Shown one piece after another: positions 7,906 through 17,343 of a stretch of DNA of 64,000 nt. The notes below the pieces were generated by a model, which searched no databases, was not told the origin of the DNA, and saw nothing but the letters and a program-made list of their open reading frames with translations. Within the stretch, counting starts at the first letter, position 1, and every line of letters starts with the position of its first letter. A program made the translations under genes and the position numbers. The stretch comes from Micromonospora craniellae (GTDB lineage Bacteria > Actinomycetota > Actinomycetes > Mycobacteriales > Micromonosporaceae). The DNA is taken from contig NZ_CP061725.1 of assembly GCF_014764405.1 (NCBI RefSeq), positions 5,456,001-5,520,000 of the forward strand, read 5' to 3'.

Positions 7906-8533
7906 CACCCTGACGCTCTGTGGACTCGCCGACCGCGCCCGGGCGATGTCGGCGGGTGCCGACCGTACGCTCATCGGCATCGTCGGTCCGCCCGGCGCCG
8001 GCAAGAGCACCGTCGCGGAAGCCCTCGTCCGTCAGCTCGGCCCGCAGGCCGTCCTGGTGCCGATGGACGGCTTCCACCTGAGCAACGCGGTCCTCGGAGC
8101 ACTCGGCCGCACCGACCGCAAGGGCGCCGCGGACACCTTCGACGCGGACGGCTACCTCGCCCTCCTGCGCCGGCTGCGCGACCAGACCGACGAGGTCGTC
8201 TACGCGCCGACGTTCCGTCGCGACATCGAGGAGCCGATCGGCGCCAGCATCCCGGTGCCCCGCACCACCCCGATCGTCGTCACCGAGGGCAACTACCTGC
8301 TACTCGACTCGCATCCGTGGAAGTTCGTCCGAGACCTGCTCGACACCACCTGGTATCTGGAGGTGGCCGACGAGGCCCGTCTCGAACGGCTCGTCGCCCG
8401 CCACGTCGCCTTCGGCAAGACGCCCGACGCGGCCCGCGCCTGGGCGCAGGGCAGCGACCAGGCCAACGCGGCCGTCATCGCCGAGTCGCGTCGCGCCGCC
8501 GACCTGCTGGTCCACCTCGTGCCGACCGACTGA
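7886..8533 (+). CDS. Nucleoside/sugar kinase-like P-loop protein (FrcK-like)
   Basis: About 215 residues. GIVGPPGAGKST (P-loop, 34-42) is followed by VLVPMDGFHLSN, the lid-proximal motif of the uridine kinase / pantothenate kinase / YggC family. Members of this family sit next to FrcBCA fructose transporters in other bacteria (FrcK), matching this locus, and a role in phosphorylating the imported sugar is inferred, not shown. GTG 7886 is preferred over 7877 because AGGGGAG lies 8 nt upstream; it overlaps the LacI gene by 20 bp, so the two are translated together. It reads DADGY…YAPTFRRDIEEP, typical of this family. Confidence 0.8.
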   Translation: MSWPPADTLTLCGLADRARAMSAGADRTLIGIVGPPGAGKSTVAEALVRQLGPQAVLVPMDGFHLSNAVLGALGRTDRKGAADTFDADGYLALLRRLRDQTDEVVYAPTFRRDIEEPIGASIPVPRTTPIVVTEGNYLLLDSHPWKFVRDLLDTTWYLEVADEARLERLVARHVAFGKTPDAARAWAQGSDQANAAVIAESRRAADLLVHLVPTD

Positions 8534-8602
8534 GGGGCACTCCCGCCGCCACCTGTCCCCGCCCGGCGGTGCCGTCCCGTCCGTCTGCCGTAGGGTCGGG
8601 TG

Positions 8603-9265
8603 ATGAGCAGCCGACCCGCCGCCGGGGGAGGCCGGTGGGTCGAGGTCGACCCGGCCCGGATCGAACGCTGGGTGGCCGGCTTCACCGGCCGGCACGGGCC
8701 ACCCACCACCACCGCGCAGGAGTACGGGCTGCTGCTCTCCGCCCCGGACGGCGCCACCGCCGAACTGCATACACCGCCGGGCGCGCCGGTCGCCCCGGAC
8801 CTGGACACCTTCGTCGCGGAGGCCGTCGCACCGCGCCGGATCGGGCTGCTGCTGGCCCGCAAGGGCGCGGTGGCGGTCGGCGTCGCGGAGGGGGAGCGGC
8901 TGCCGGTGCACAAGGTCGACACGCGATACGTGCAGGGGCGTACCGCCGCCGGAGGCTGGTCGCAGCAGCGGTTCGCCCGGCGGCGCGACAACCAGGCCAA
9001 GGCCGCGCTCGCCGACGCTGTCGACCTGGCGGTCCGCCTGCTGCTGCCGCAGGCCGAGCGGCTGGACGCAGTGGTCGCCGGTGGTGACCGTCGGGCCGTG
9101 GACACCGTGCTGGCCGACCGTCGGCTCGCCCCACTCGCCGCGCTGCGCGCCGACCGGCTGCTCGACGTACCCGAGCCCCGGCACGCGGTGCTGGTCGCCG
9201 CCGTCACCGCCGCCCGCGCGGTGCACATCCTGATCCGCGAAACGGACAGTAGACCGGCCACCTGA
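8603..9265 (+). CDS. acVLRF1-family peptidyl-tRNA hydrolase (Vms1-like release factor)
   Basis: 220 residues. The opening GGGRWVEVDPARIERW and the core KVDTRYVQGRTAAGGWSQQRFARRR match actinobacterial VLRF1, a relative of eukaryotic Vms1/ANKZF1 and eRF1. The conserved Gln region GGWSQQ (about 117-122) is the counterpart of the GxxQ-type catalytic loop that cleaves peptidyl-tRNA on stalled large subunits. It would act in ribosome-associated quality control. The start looks leaderless: TAGGGT at 8591-8596 is followed 6 nt later by ATG 8603. It stands alone between the FrcK-like kinase and an NmrA-like gene. Confidence 0.85.
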   Translation: MSSRPAAGGGRWVEVDPARIERWVAGFTGRHGPPTTTAQEYGLLLSAPDGATAELHTPPGAPVAPDLDTFVAEAVAPRRIGLLLARKGAVAVGVAEGERLPVHKVDTRYVQGRTAAGGWSQQRFARRRDNQAKAALADAVDLAVRLLLPQAERLDAVVAGGDRRAVDTVLADRRLAPLAALRADRLLDVPEPRHAVLVAAVTAARAVHILIRETDSRPAT

Positions 9266-9513
9266 TCCCCTGGTGGCCGCCGCACGCCGCGACATGGTCG
9301 ACGCGGACCTAGCTAGCCTGCTGGTGCCGGGACAGCCCCTGCCGCATCGACGTCCTGCTCCTGGTCGTCGCCGGCCACGCCCCGCTCACCGCAGCAGCCC
9401 TGGTGCTGGCGCACCAGCCCACCTACGCCTCCAGCCCGGCCGTGACCACGCACGACGGGCGGTGCACACCGCCAGCGGTCGAGGTACTCGCGGGCTGGCC
9501 GCAGGATGGGGGT

Positions 9514-10293
9514 ATGACCATCGTGCTGACGACACCGACCGGGAACGTGGGCTCGCACCTCGTACGGCTGCTCGTTCAGGCCGGGGAACGGCCACGGGTG
9601 TTGGTCCGCGACGCTGCCAGTCTCGATCCCGGGGTTGTCGACGGTGTCGACATCGTCGAGGTCGACCTGACCGATGAGGACGGGGTGGTCGATGCGACCC
9701 GGGACATTGCGGCGCTGTACTGGGTGGACCCGATCGTCGGGGGAGACGACCCGCTCGACGGGTACGCGCGTCTGACCCGCAGCGTGACGCGGGCAGTGCG
9801 GGAGAACACGATCGACCGGGTCGTCTTCCAGTCCAGCGTGGGGGCGGAGAAGCGGCACGGTGTGGGGGAGATCGACGGTCTCGCCGTCACGGAGCAGGCT
9901 CTCGACGCGGCCGGCTGTGCGGTAGCGCATTTGCGGTGCGGATACTTCTTCACGAACCTGCTGATGGACATCGACTCGCTCAGGGGCGGGGTCCTGACGA
10001 CCACCATGTCGCTGGACCGGCCCCTGCCGTGGGTGGCACCGCAGGATATCGCCGCGGTGGCGGCTGGCCGGCTGCTGTCCCGGACCTGGGACGGGCGGGT
10101 CGTGCAGGCCGTGCACGGTCCCGAGGATCTCAGCTACCGCGACGTCGCCGCGGTCCTGTCCGAGGCCGCCGTCGGGATGGGCGCCGGAACTCGGGACGAC
10201 TTCGTACCCGAGAACCCGCGCTCGTACGCGACCACGACCCCGACGTCGCTCGCCGCCTGGGCCGGCCAGCATCTGCGTCCGGCCCTGCGTTGA
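9514..10293 (+). CDS. NmrA/SDR-like NAD(P)-binding protein, apparently shortened
   Basis: 259 residues starting at ATG 9514 with AGGATGGGGG in front. TPTGNVGSHLVRLL is the N-terminal Rossmann glycine motif of atypical SDRs of the NmrA/NAD(P)H-azoreductase kind, which act as redox sensors or reductases. VVFQSSVGAEKRHG and HLRCGYFFTNLL are family motifs. After GPEDLSYRDVAAVLSEA the protein jumps directly to the C-terminal TTTPTSLAAWAGQHLRP. Family members usually carry some 30-60 more residues there, so an in-frame deletion is likely. The nucleotide site is intact; the substrate-side lobe may not be. No regulator gene is adjacent. Confidence 0.75.
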   Translation: MTIVLTTPTGNVGSHLVRLLVQAGERPRVLVRDAASLDPGVVDGVDIVEVDLTDEDGVVDATRDIAALYWVDPIVGGDDPLDGYARLTRSVTRAVRENTIDRVVFQSSVGAEKRHGVGEIDGLAVTEQALDAAGCAVAHLRCGYFFTNLLMDIDSLRGGVLTTTMSLDRPLPWVAPQDIAAVAAGRLLSRTWDGRVVQAVHGPEDLSYRDVAAVLSEAAVGMGAGTRDDFVPENPRSYATTTPTSLAAWAGQHLRPALR

Positions 10294-10671
10294 CGTCACG
10301 ATCCAGGTTGCGGCACCGGCGCCGGCGGCCGACCCAACCGCACATTCCGATCCCGGGCCGCCGCTATCCCCGTGCGCTCGACGTTGGGCAGGGGCTGTGA
10401 ACTTGCCCCTGTGCTGCTGGCGATGGATGCCTGCGCGGTGCTGCCCACGCGGGGCGAGGACTGGTGGGAGCTGTCGTACTGGCTGGGGTGACCAGTCGGG
10501 TCGACCTGGCAACGACGGTGCTGGCGTCGCTGGAGCACGGGGCGCAGATTTTGACCGGGGAGGGTCATCGCTACGGCGAGGGCCTGCCGATCAACTACCT
10601 GCCGAATCAGTGCCGGGGCGCCAGCCCCGAGGCCAGAATCGGTATCCGACGATCTTGGTCGGTAATCCGCG

Positions 10672-10699
10672 TTCGCCGTCCACCCGGGCCCGGTACAAT
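10672..10699 (+). promoter_or_regulatory. Probable promoter of the ABC-F gene
   Basis: TACAAT at 10694-10699 is an excellent -10 box; TTCGCC at 10672-10677 lies 16 nt upstream as a fair -35. The predicted start near 10706 leaves a leader of roughly 110 nt before the ABC-F ATG, long enough for attenuation. Confidence 0.5.
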
Positions 10700-10749
10700 C
10701 GAGCCGTGCTGCTCTGCGAAGGCTGAACGCCCCGCGCCGACGGGTCACC

Positions 10750-10779
10750 ATGATCCGCCGGCGCTTTCGTGTGCCCTGA
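10750..10779 (+). CDS. Possible 9-residue leader peptide MIRRRFRVP
   Basis: A short ORF (ATG 10750, TGA 10777-10779) encodes an Arg-rich nonapeptide inside the ABC-F leader, 36 nt before the ABC-F start. A second mini-ORF GTG CTG CTC TGC GAA GGC TGA begins at the predicted transcript start (10706). Drug-inducible ABC-F genes are often controlled by stalling on such peptides. The ribosome binding site is weak and chance cannot be excluded. Confidence 0.3.
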   Translation: MIRRRFRVP

Positions 10780-10815
10780 GTCAGCCCTGCGGATCCCGAG
10801 AGCGAGTACCCCGAC

Positions 10816-12420
<1,605 letters not shown>

Positions 12421-12423
12421 CAG

Positions 12424-12483
12424 GGTGTCAGGAAGGGCACCCTACTAACGCCTGGTGTATAGCAGGGGTCCCTTCCTGACACC
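12424..12483. repeat. Dispersed inverted-repeat element, copy A (terminator-like)
   Basis: Perfect 14-bp outer arms (12424-12437 with 12470-12483, GGTGTCAGGAAGGG) enclose the core CTAACGCCTGGTGTATAG (12445-12462). Copies B (17290-17343) and C (62100-62145) share the core with different but complementary arms. It starts 3 bp after the ABC-F stop and probably serves as a terminator. Confidence 0.8.
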
Positions 12484-12678
12484 GGTGTCAGCGGCAGGAG
12501 CGTGCCCTGTCCGGCGGGCCGTTACGGGGTCGCGCCCGACTGTCGTCACCTATCGGGAAGCTGACATTGCATAGCGTGTCGGTTGGCGAATAGTTGATAT
12601 CTGGCGCATGATCGTTCGAGGCGGTCTAATAGGTGGGACCGTATCCGAACCGCACAGTCTGGGACGTGAGGACACAGC

Positions 12679-12906
12679 ATGGCAGCCACTGGCACAGCCA
12701 CCAGCACTGAGAAGGGTCGCCGGATCGTCGGAGCCGAGCGTCAGACGCTCGCCAAGGACCTCGTCAAGCGGTACACCGGAGGAGAGAGCATTCGTGCTCT
12801 CGCGGCCTCGACCGGCCGATCCTACGGGTTCATCCACCGCGTGCTCACCGAGTCCGGGGTGCAGCTGCGGCAGCGCGGCGGCGCCCGGCGCCGCAAGAAG
12901 GCGTGA
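12679..12906 (+). CDS. Small conserved actinobacterial helix-turn-helix protein
   Basis: 75 residues. The sequence RRIVGAERQTLAKDLVKRYTGGESIRALAASTGRSYGFIHRVLTESGV is a helix-turn-helix, with ESIRALAASTGRSYGFIHRVL as the HTH proper, followed by a basic tail RQRGGARRRKK. Near-identical small proteins occur as single genes across actinobacteria; their target is not known to me. ATG 12679 with GTGAGG about 10 nt upstream. It is monocistronic between the repeat element and the enoyl-CoA hydratase gene. The basic tail suggests DNA binding beyond the HTH. Upstream (12484-12678) is about 195 bp of likely promoter DNA. Confidence 0.8.
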   Translation: MAATGTATSTEKGRRIVGAERQTLAKDLVKRYTGGESIRALAASTGRSYGFIHRVLTESGVQLRQRGGARRRKKA

Positions 12907-12955
12907 CCCGCCGCCCGTCAGCGTCATTCACCACCACCGTGACCCGGGCCGCCCG

Positions 12956-13723
12956 GTGACCACCGAGGCGACCGGGGTCCGGCTGGAATGTGACGGGCCG
13001 ATCGCCACGGTCACCCTGTGTCGGCCCGACGTGCTCAACGCGCAGACCCCGTCGATGTGGCGCGCGATGAGCGACTTCTCCCGGGACCTGCCCGGTGACG
13101 TACGTGTCGTGGTCGTGCGGGGTGAGGGCCGGGCGTTCTCCGCCGGCCTCGACCTGGCGGTCGCGGGTGCCACCGGGCCGGGTTCGTTCGCCGAGTTGGC
13201 CGCACTGCCGGAAGCGGAGTGCGCCGACCAGATCGCCGCCTTCCAGGGTGGTTTCACCTGGCTGCACCGCCCGGACGTCATCTCGGTGGCGGCCGTGCAG
13301 GGGCACGCCATCGGCGCCGGATTCCAGCTCGCCCTCGCCTGTGACCTGCGGGTGCTGGCGCAGGACGCGAAGCTGTCCATGGCCGAGGTCACGCTGGGCC
13401 TGGTGCCGGACCTGGCCGGCACGAAGCGTCTGGTCGAGTTGGTCGGCTACGCCCGTGCGCTGGAGATCTGCGCGACCGGCCGGCGGATGGACGCCGCCGA
13501 GGCGGACCGGATCGGCCTGGCCACCCTGGTGGTGCCGACCGCGGAGCTGGACGACGCGGTGCGTGACCTCGCCGCCGGGCTGCTCGCCCACCAGCGCGAC
13601 GCCGTGGTGGAGATCAAGGCGCTGCTCGCCGGTGCGGCCGGACGGACCCACGCCGAGCAGCAGCGGGCCGAGCGGGAGGCACAGACCCGGCGGATCCGCG
13701 ATCTCGCCGGGTACGCAGAATAG
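12956..13723 (+). CDS. Enoyl-CoA hydratase/isomerase family protein
   Basis: 255 residues from GTG 12956; the open frame extends upstream but only this start gives the family's N-terminus (TGVRLECDGPIATVTLCRPDVLNAQT). Crotonase-fold signatures are present: GEGRAFSAGLDL, the first oxyanion-hole segment, and AVQGHAIGAGFQLALACDLRV, the second, with MAEVTLGLVPDLAGTKRL. It would hydrate or isomerise an acyl-CoA double bond. At the second catalytic Glu position of hydratases (the E…GLVPD region) the residues appear conserved, but substrate is unknown. It follows the HTH gene by 49 bp and precedes an ABC exporter by 99 bp. Confidence 0.88.
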   Translation: MTTEATGVRLECDGPIATVTLCRPDVLNAQTPSMWRAMSDFSRDLPGDVRVVVVRGEGRAFSAGLDLAVAGATGPGSFAELAALPEAECADQIAAFQGGFTWLHRPDVISVAAVQGHAIGAGFQLALACDLRVLAQDAKLSMAEVTLGLVPDLAGTKRLVELVGYARALEICATGRRMDAAEADRIGLATLVVPTAELDDAVRDLAAGLLAHQRDAVVEIKALLAGAAGRTHAEQQRAEREAQTRRIRDLAGYAE

Positions 13724-13822
13724 TAAGGACCGTTTGGGAAGTTCCGGGTTACTCACGAGGTTGTCGTAGCTGTCGGGAGAATTGACCCGACGGCGTACCG
13801 AGGCCTCGACCCGGAGGTGAGC

Positions 13823-15811
13823 GTGTCCAACCCGATGGCCGCTGGCGGCATGGGCGGTTGGAGCATGCTGCGGTCGATGCGCAACGGTGACGAGATCTCC
13901 AGCCACCGGTTGCAGCGCGGAGTCGCCCGGCGGATCGTGGCGTTCGCCCGGCCGTACCGGCGCGACATCGTCGTGTTCCTGCTGACCGTGATCGTCGCGG
14001 CGGTGATCGGGGTCGCCACCCCGCTGCTCGCCGGCCAGGTCATCGACGCGATCACCCGGGGCGGCTCCGAGGCCGGTGCGCTGGTGATCCGGCTGGCGTT
14101 CTTCATCGCCGGTCTGGCCGTCGCCGACGCGATGCTCTCCCTCGCACAGCGCTGGTACTCGGCGCGTATCGGCGAGGGAATCATCCTCGACCTGCGCACC
14201 CGGGTCTACGACCACGTGCAGCGGATGCCGTTGCAGTTCTTCACCCGCACCCAGACCGGTGCGCTGGTCAGCCGGCTCAACAACGACGTGATGGGGGCTC
14301 AACGGGCCTTCACCTCGACGCTCTCCGGCGTGGTCAGCAACGTGATCCAACTGCTGCTCACCGCCACCGTGATGCTCACCCTCTCCTGGCAGATCACCGC
14401 GTTGTCGCTGGTGCTGCTGCCGGTGTTCATCATCCCGGCCCGGCGGGTCGGCCGGCGGCTGGCCGAGATCACCCGCGAGTCGTACAACCTCGACGCCAAG
14501 ATGAACGCGACCATGACCGAGCGGTTCGGGGTCGCGGGCGCGTTGCTGGTGAAGCTCTTCGGCCGTCCGGACGCCGAGGCCGGCCGGTTCGCCGCCCGCG
14601 CCGAGCGGGTACGCGACATCAGCATCACCTCCGCGATGTACTCGCGGACGTTCTTCGTGGCGATGCTGCTGGTCGCCTCGCTGGCCCAGGCGCTCACCTA
14701 TGGTCTCGGCGGGTGGCTGGCGGTCACCGGCGAGGTCAGCGCCGGCACGGTGGTGACGCTCGCGTTGCTGTTGACCCGGCTATACGGTCCGCTCACCGCG
14801 CTGAGCAACGTTCGGGTCGACGTGATGAGCGCGCTGGTCTCGTTCGACCGGGTCTTCGAGGTGCTCGACCTGGATCCGGCGATCAAGGAGCGGCCCGGCG
14901 CGGTCCCGGTGCCCCGCGACGCGGGCCGGGTCGAGTTCAACGACGTGCGCTTCCGCTACCCGAGCGCCGCCGAGATCTCCCTCGCGTCGCTGGAGGAGGT
15001 CGCCACGCTGGACCGTACGGTCAATGAGCCGGTGCTCAAGGGCGTCTCCTTCCGGGTCGAGCCCGGGCAGATGGTCGCCCTGGTCGGACCCTCCGGCGCA
15101 GGCAAGTCCACGCTGTCCATGCTGATCTCCCGCATCTACGACGTCACTGATGGTCAGGTGCTGGTCGGCGGGGTGGACGTACGCGACGCCACCCTCGACT
15201 CGCTGCGGGACGAGATCGGCGTGGTCACCCAGGACTCGCACCTGTTCCACGAGACGATCGCCGAGAACCTGCGCTACGCCAAGCCGGACGCCACCGACGA
15301 CGAGCTGTGGGCGGCGCTGGCCGGTGCGCAGGTCGCCGACCTGGTCCGGTCGCTGCCCGACGGGCTGGACACCACCGTCGGTGAACGCGGCTACCGCTTC
15401 TCCGGGGGCGAGAAGCAGCGCATCGCGGTCGCCCGGCTGCTGCTCAAGGCGCCGTCGATCGTGATCCTCGACGAGGCGACCGCGCACCTCGACTCGGAGA
15501 GCGAGGCGGCGGTGCAGCGGGCGCTGGCGGTGGCGCTGACGGGGCGTACCGCGCTGGTGATCGCGCACCGGCTATCCACGGTCCGCGACGCCGACCAGAT
15601 CCTCGTCCTCGACGAGGGGCGCATCGTCGAGCGAGGCCGGCACGACGAACTGGTCGCCGTCGGCGGCCTCTACGCCGAGCTGTACCGCACCCAGTTCGCG
15701 GTCGCCGACTCGCCGACCCCGTACATCGGCCAGGCGATGGTGGAGCCGGTGGTCATCCCCTCGCGGGAGTACCTCGCCGACGAGGCGCTGCCGCCCGCCG
15801 CCGCCAACTGA
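13823..15811 (+). CDS. ABC exporter, fused permease-ATPase half-transporter
   Basis: About 662 residues: an N-terminal type IV exporter domain with six membrane segments (first near IVVFLLTVIVAAVIGV, second FFIAGLAVADAML) and a C-terminal nucleotide-binding domain with Walker A GPSGAGKST, signature FSGGEKQR and Walker B SIVILDEATAHLD followed by the H-loop IAHRLST. It works as a homodimer exporting lipids or drugs, as MsbA/BmrA do; the cargo is unknown. GTG 13823 is favoured by GGAGG at 13813-13817; GTG 13817 and ATG 13835 are alternatives. Between the two domains an insert (PSAAEISLASLEEVATLDRTVNEP) lengthens the first NBD strand loop, which is unusual for MsbA-like proteins. Confidence 0.92.
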   Translation: MSNPMAAGGMGGWSMLRSMRNGDEISSHRLQRGVARRIVAFARPYRRDIVVFLLTVIVAAVIGVATPLLAGQVIDAITRGGSEAGALVIRLAFFIAGLAVADAMLSLAQRWYSARIGEGIILDLRTRVYDHVQRMPLQFFTRTQTGALVSRLNNDVMGAQRAFTSTLSGVVSNVIQLLLTATVMLTLSWQITALSLVLLPVFIIPARRVGRRLAEITRESYNLDAKMNATMTERFGVAGALLVKLFGRPDAEAGRFAARAERVRDISITSAMYSRTFFVAMLLVASLAQALTYGLGGWLAVTGEVSAGTVVTLALLLTRLYGPLTALSNVRVDVMSALVSFDRVFEVLDLDPAIKERPGAVPVPRDAGRVEFNDVRFRYPSAAEISLASLEEVATLDRTVNEPVLKGVSFRVEPGQMVALVGPSGAGKSTLSMLISRIYDVTDGQVLVGGVDVRDATLDSLRDEIGVVTQDSHLFHETIAENLRYAKPDATDDELWAALAGAQVADLVRSLPDGLDTTVGERGYRFSGGEKQRIAVARLLLKAPSIVILDEATAHLDSESEAAVQRALAVALTGRTALVIAHRLSTVRDADQILVLDEGRIVERGRHDELVAVGGLYAELYRTQFAVADSPTPYIGQAMVEPVVIPSREYLADEALPPAAAN

Positions 15812-15817
15812 GGGCGT

Positions 15818-16462
15818 TCACTCCCGGGTCGTCGCCTCGCGCAGTTCGGCGAAGGCGGCACCGAGCGTCTGCGGGGTGTAGTGCGCGTTCAGGCCGCTGG
15901 GATTCGGCAGTACCCAGAGGTGGGCGCCGGCCAGCGACTCGGGCTGCCGGCCGAAGGTGGCCTTCGGCCGGGCGAACCCGATCCGGTACGCGGTCACCCC
16001 GACCACCGCCACCCAGCGCGGCCGGTACGCGTCGACCTTGCCGGTCAGCTCCCGTGCCCCGTCGACCAGCTCGGCGGCGGACAGCTCGTCGGCGCGGGCG
16101 CTGGCCCGGGCCACCATGTTGGTGATGCCCAGCCCGAGGCCGGGCAACTCGTCCTGTTCGCTGGGGTGCATCAGGCGCGGGGTGAATCCGCCCCGGTGCA
16201 GCGCCGGCCAGAATCGGTTGCCGGGGCGGGCGAAGTGCCAGCCGGTCGCGGCCGACCACAGCCCGGGGTTGATCCCGACGAAGAGCACGTCCGACCCGGG
16301 CGCGACGACATCCGGCAGCAGCTGGTCCACGGCCGCCGCCAACTCCTCCCGGGTCGGTCGGCGTTCCCGATCGGCGTGGCTGGCGCGGGACGCGGATCCG
16401 GGGCCGGGACCCGTGGTGCGGCGGGTCCGTCGGGCCTGGCTGCCCTCCGGTTGCCCGGTCAC
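15818..16462 (-). CDS. mug: G/U mismatch-specific DNA glycosylase (Mug)
   Basis: 214 residues. Mug/TDG family motifs are intact: VLFVGINPGLWSAATGWHFARPGNRFW contains motif 1 (GINPGL, with the catalytic Asn) and LPNPSGLNAHY is motif 2 (NPSGLN). The enzyme removes uracil or thymine opposite G, and ethenocytosine. A 45-residue basic, low-complexity N-terminus (SQARRTRRTTGPGPGS…) precedes the domain and may aid DNA binding; an internal start could also be used. ATG 16462 overlaps the stop of the upstream SDR gene by 4 bp (ATGA), so the two are co-translated. Confidence 0.88.
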   Translation of the reverse strand: MTGQPEGSQARRTRRTTGPGPGSASRASHADRERRPTREELAAAVDQLLPDVVAPGSDVLFVGINPGLWSAATGWHFARPGNRFWPALHRGGFTPRLMHPSEQDELPGLGLGITNMVARASARADELSAAELVDGARELTGKVDAYRPRWVAVVGVTAYRIGFARPKATFGRQPESLAGAHLWVLPNPSGLNAHYTPQTLGAAFAELREATTRE

Positions 16463-17220
16463 AGGCCGCGCAGCGCGCCGCCGTCGACCGGGATGGTGAC
16501 CCCGGTCAGGTAGCTCGCGGCCGGGGAGAGCACGAACGCGGCCACCCGGCCGAACTCGTCGGGGTCACCGATGCGGCGCAGAGGGATGCCGGCCTCTGCC
16601 TCGGCCCGGGCCCGTTCGGGGTCGCCGCTGGCCGCGAAGAGTTCCCGGTTCCGATCGGTCATGATCCGCCCCGGCAACAGCCCGACCACCCGTACGCCAC
16701 GGGGGCCGTACTCGTCGGCGACGTCCTTGGCGACCCCGGCCAGGCCGGGGCGGAGCCCGTTGGAGATGCCCAGCCCGGGCACCGGGTCCCGCACCGAGGT
16801 GGACAGCACCAGCGCGATGGCGCCCCCGTCCGGCAGCGCCCCGGCCACCGTGCGCACCGTGCGTACGCTGCCCAGGAAGATGGTCTCGAAGGCGTGCCGC
16901 CACTGGTCGTCGTCGACCGAGGCGGCGCTGCCGGGGGGTGGTCCGCCCACTGAGACCAGGGCACCGTCGAGCCGACCGAAGTGCTGGTGGGCGGCCTGCA
17001 CCAGCCGTTCGGGAGTGTCCGGGTCGGTGAGGTCGGCGGTGATGCCGACGGCGTGCTCCGGCCCGCCCAGTCCGGCCGTGGCGGCGGCCACCGTGTCGGC
17101 GTGCCGGGCCGAGAGCACTACCCGGGCACCGTCGGTGACCAGGCACCGCGCCGTGGCGTGACCGAGGCCGCGGGAGGCGCCGGTGAGCACGTACACCCGG
17201 TCGGTGAGTCCTAGATCCAT
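16459..17220 (-). CDS. Short-chain dehydrogenase/reductase
   Basis: 253 residues, classical SDR: TGASRGLGHATA (cofactor glycine motif, about 13-24), and LTGVTIPVDGGALRGL at the C-terminus typical of FabG-like members. The catalytic Ser appears within VLSTSVRDP, but the usual YxxxK is replaced around LGISNGLRPGLAGVAKDVA: the Tyr position reads Asn/Ser, so the active site looks non-standard. Activity and substrate are therefore uncertain. It is the first gene of a two-gene unit with mug; repeat element copy B lies upstream. Confidence 0.82.
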   Translation of the reverse strand: MDLGLTDRVYVLTGASRGLGHATARCLVTDGARVVLSARHADTVAAATAGLGGPEHAVGITADLTDPDTPERLVQAAHQHFGRLDGALVSVGGPPPGSAASVDDDQWRHAFETIFLGSVRTVRTVAGALPDGGAIALVLSTSVRDPVPGLGISNGLRPGLAGVAKDVADEYGPRGVRVVGLLPGRIMTDRNRELFAASGDPERARAEAEAGIPLRRIGDPDEFGRVAAFVLSPAASYLTGVTIPVDGGALRGL

Positions 17221-17289
17221 GCCACCGATCCTGCCGCAGCCGGTGCCGGCCCGGCATCCCCGGGTCCGTCCGACGCACCGGCCCTGGAT

Positions 17290-17343
17290 GTTAGGAAGGG
17301 CCCCTTCCTATACCGCAGGCGTTAGGAAGGGACCCTTCCTTAC
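17290..17343. repeat. Dispersed inverted-repeat element, copy B
   Basis: Core CTATACCGCAGGCGTTAG (17308-17325) is the exact reverse complement of the core in copy C. It is flanked by arms of the form GGAAGGGxCCCTTCC, each itself palindromic. The element separates the DUF692 operon from the SDR-mug unit on the same strand and includes the TAA stop (17340-17342) of the operon's last gene. Confidence 0.8.

Larger units (their letters stand above)
10294..10815. other. Intergenic region with a degenerate coding remnant and the ABC-F leader
   Basis: About 520 bp without a convincing gene. From about 10410 to 10610 two short in-phase-looking stretches (GEDWWELSYWLG then stop; VDLATTVLASLEHGAQILTGEG) have protein-like composition but no start, and may be remnants of a lost gene, loosely PIN-domain-like. 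I do not recognise it with confidence. From about 10672 onward the DNA holds the promoter and leader of the ABC-F gene. Confidence 0.35.
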
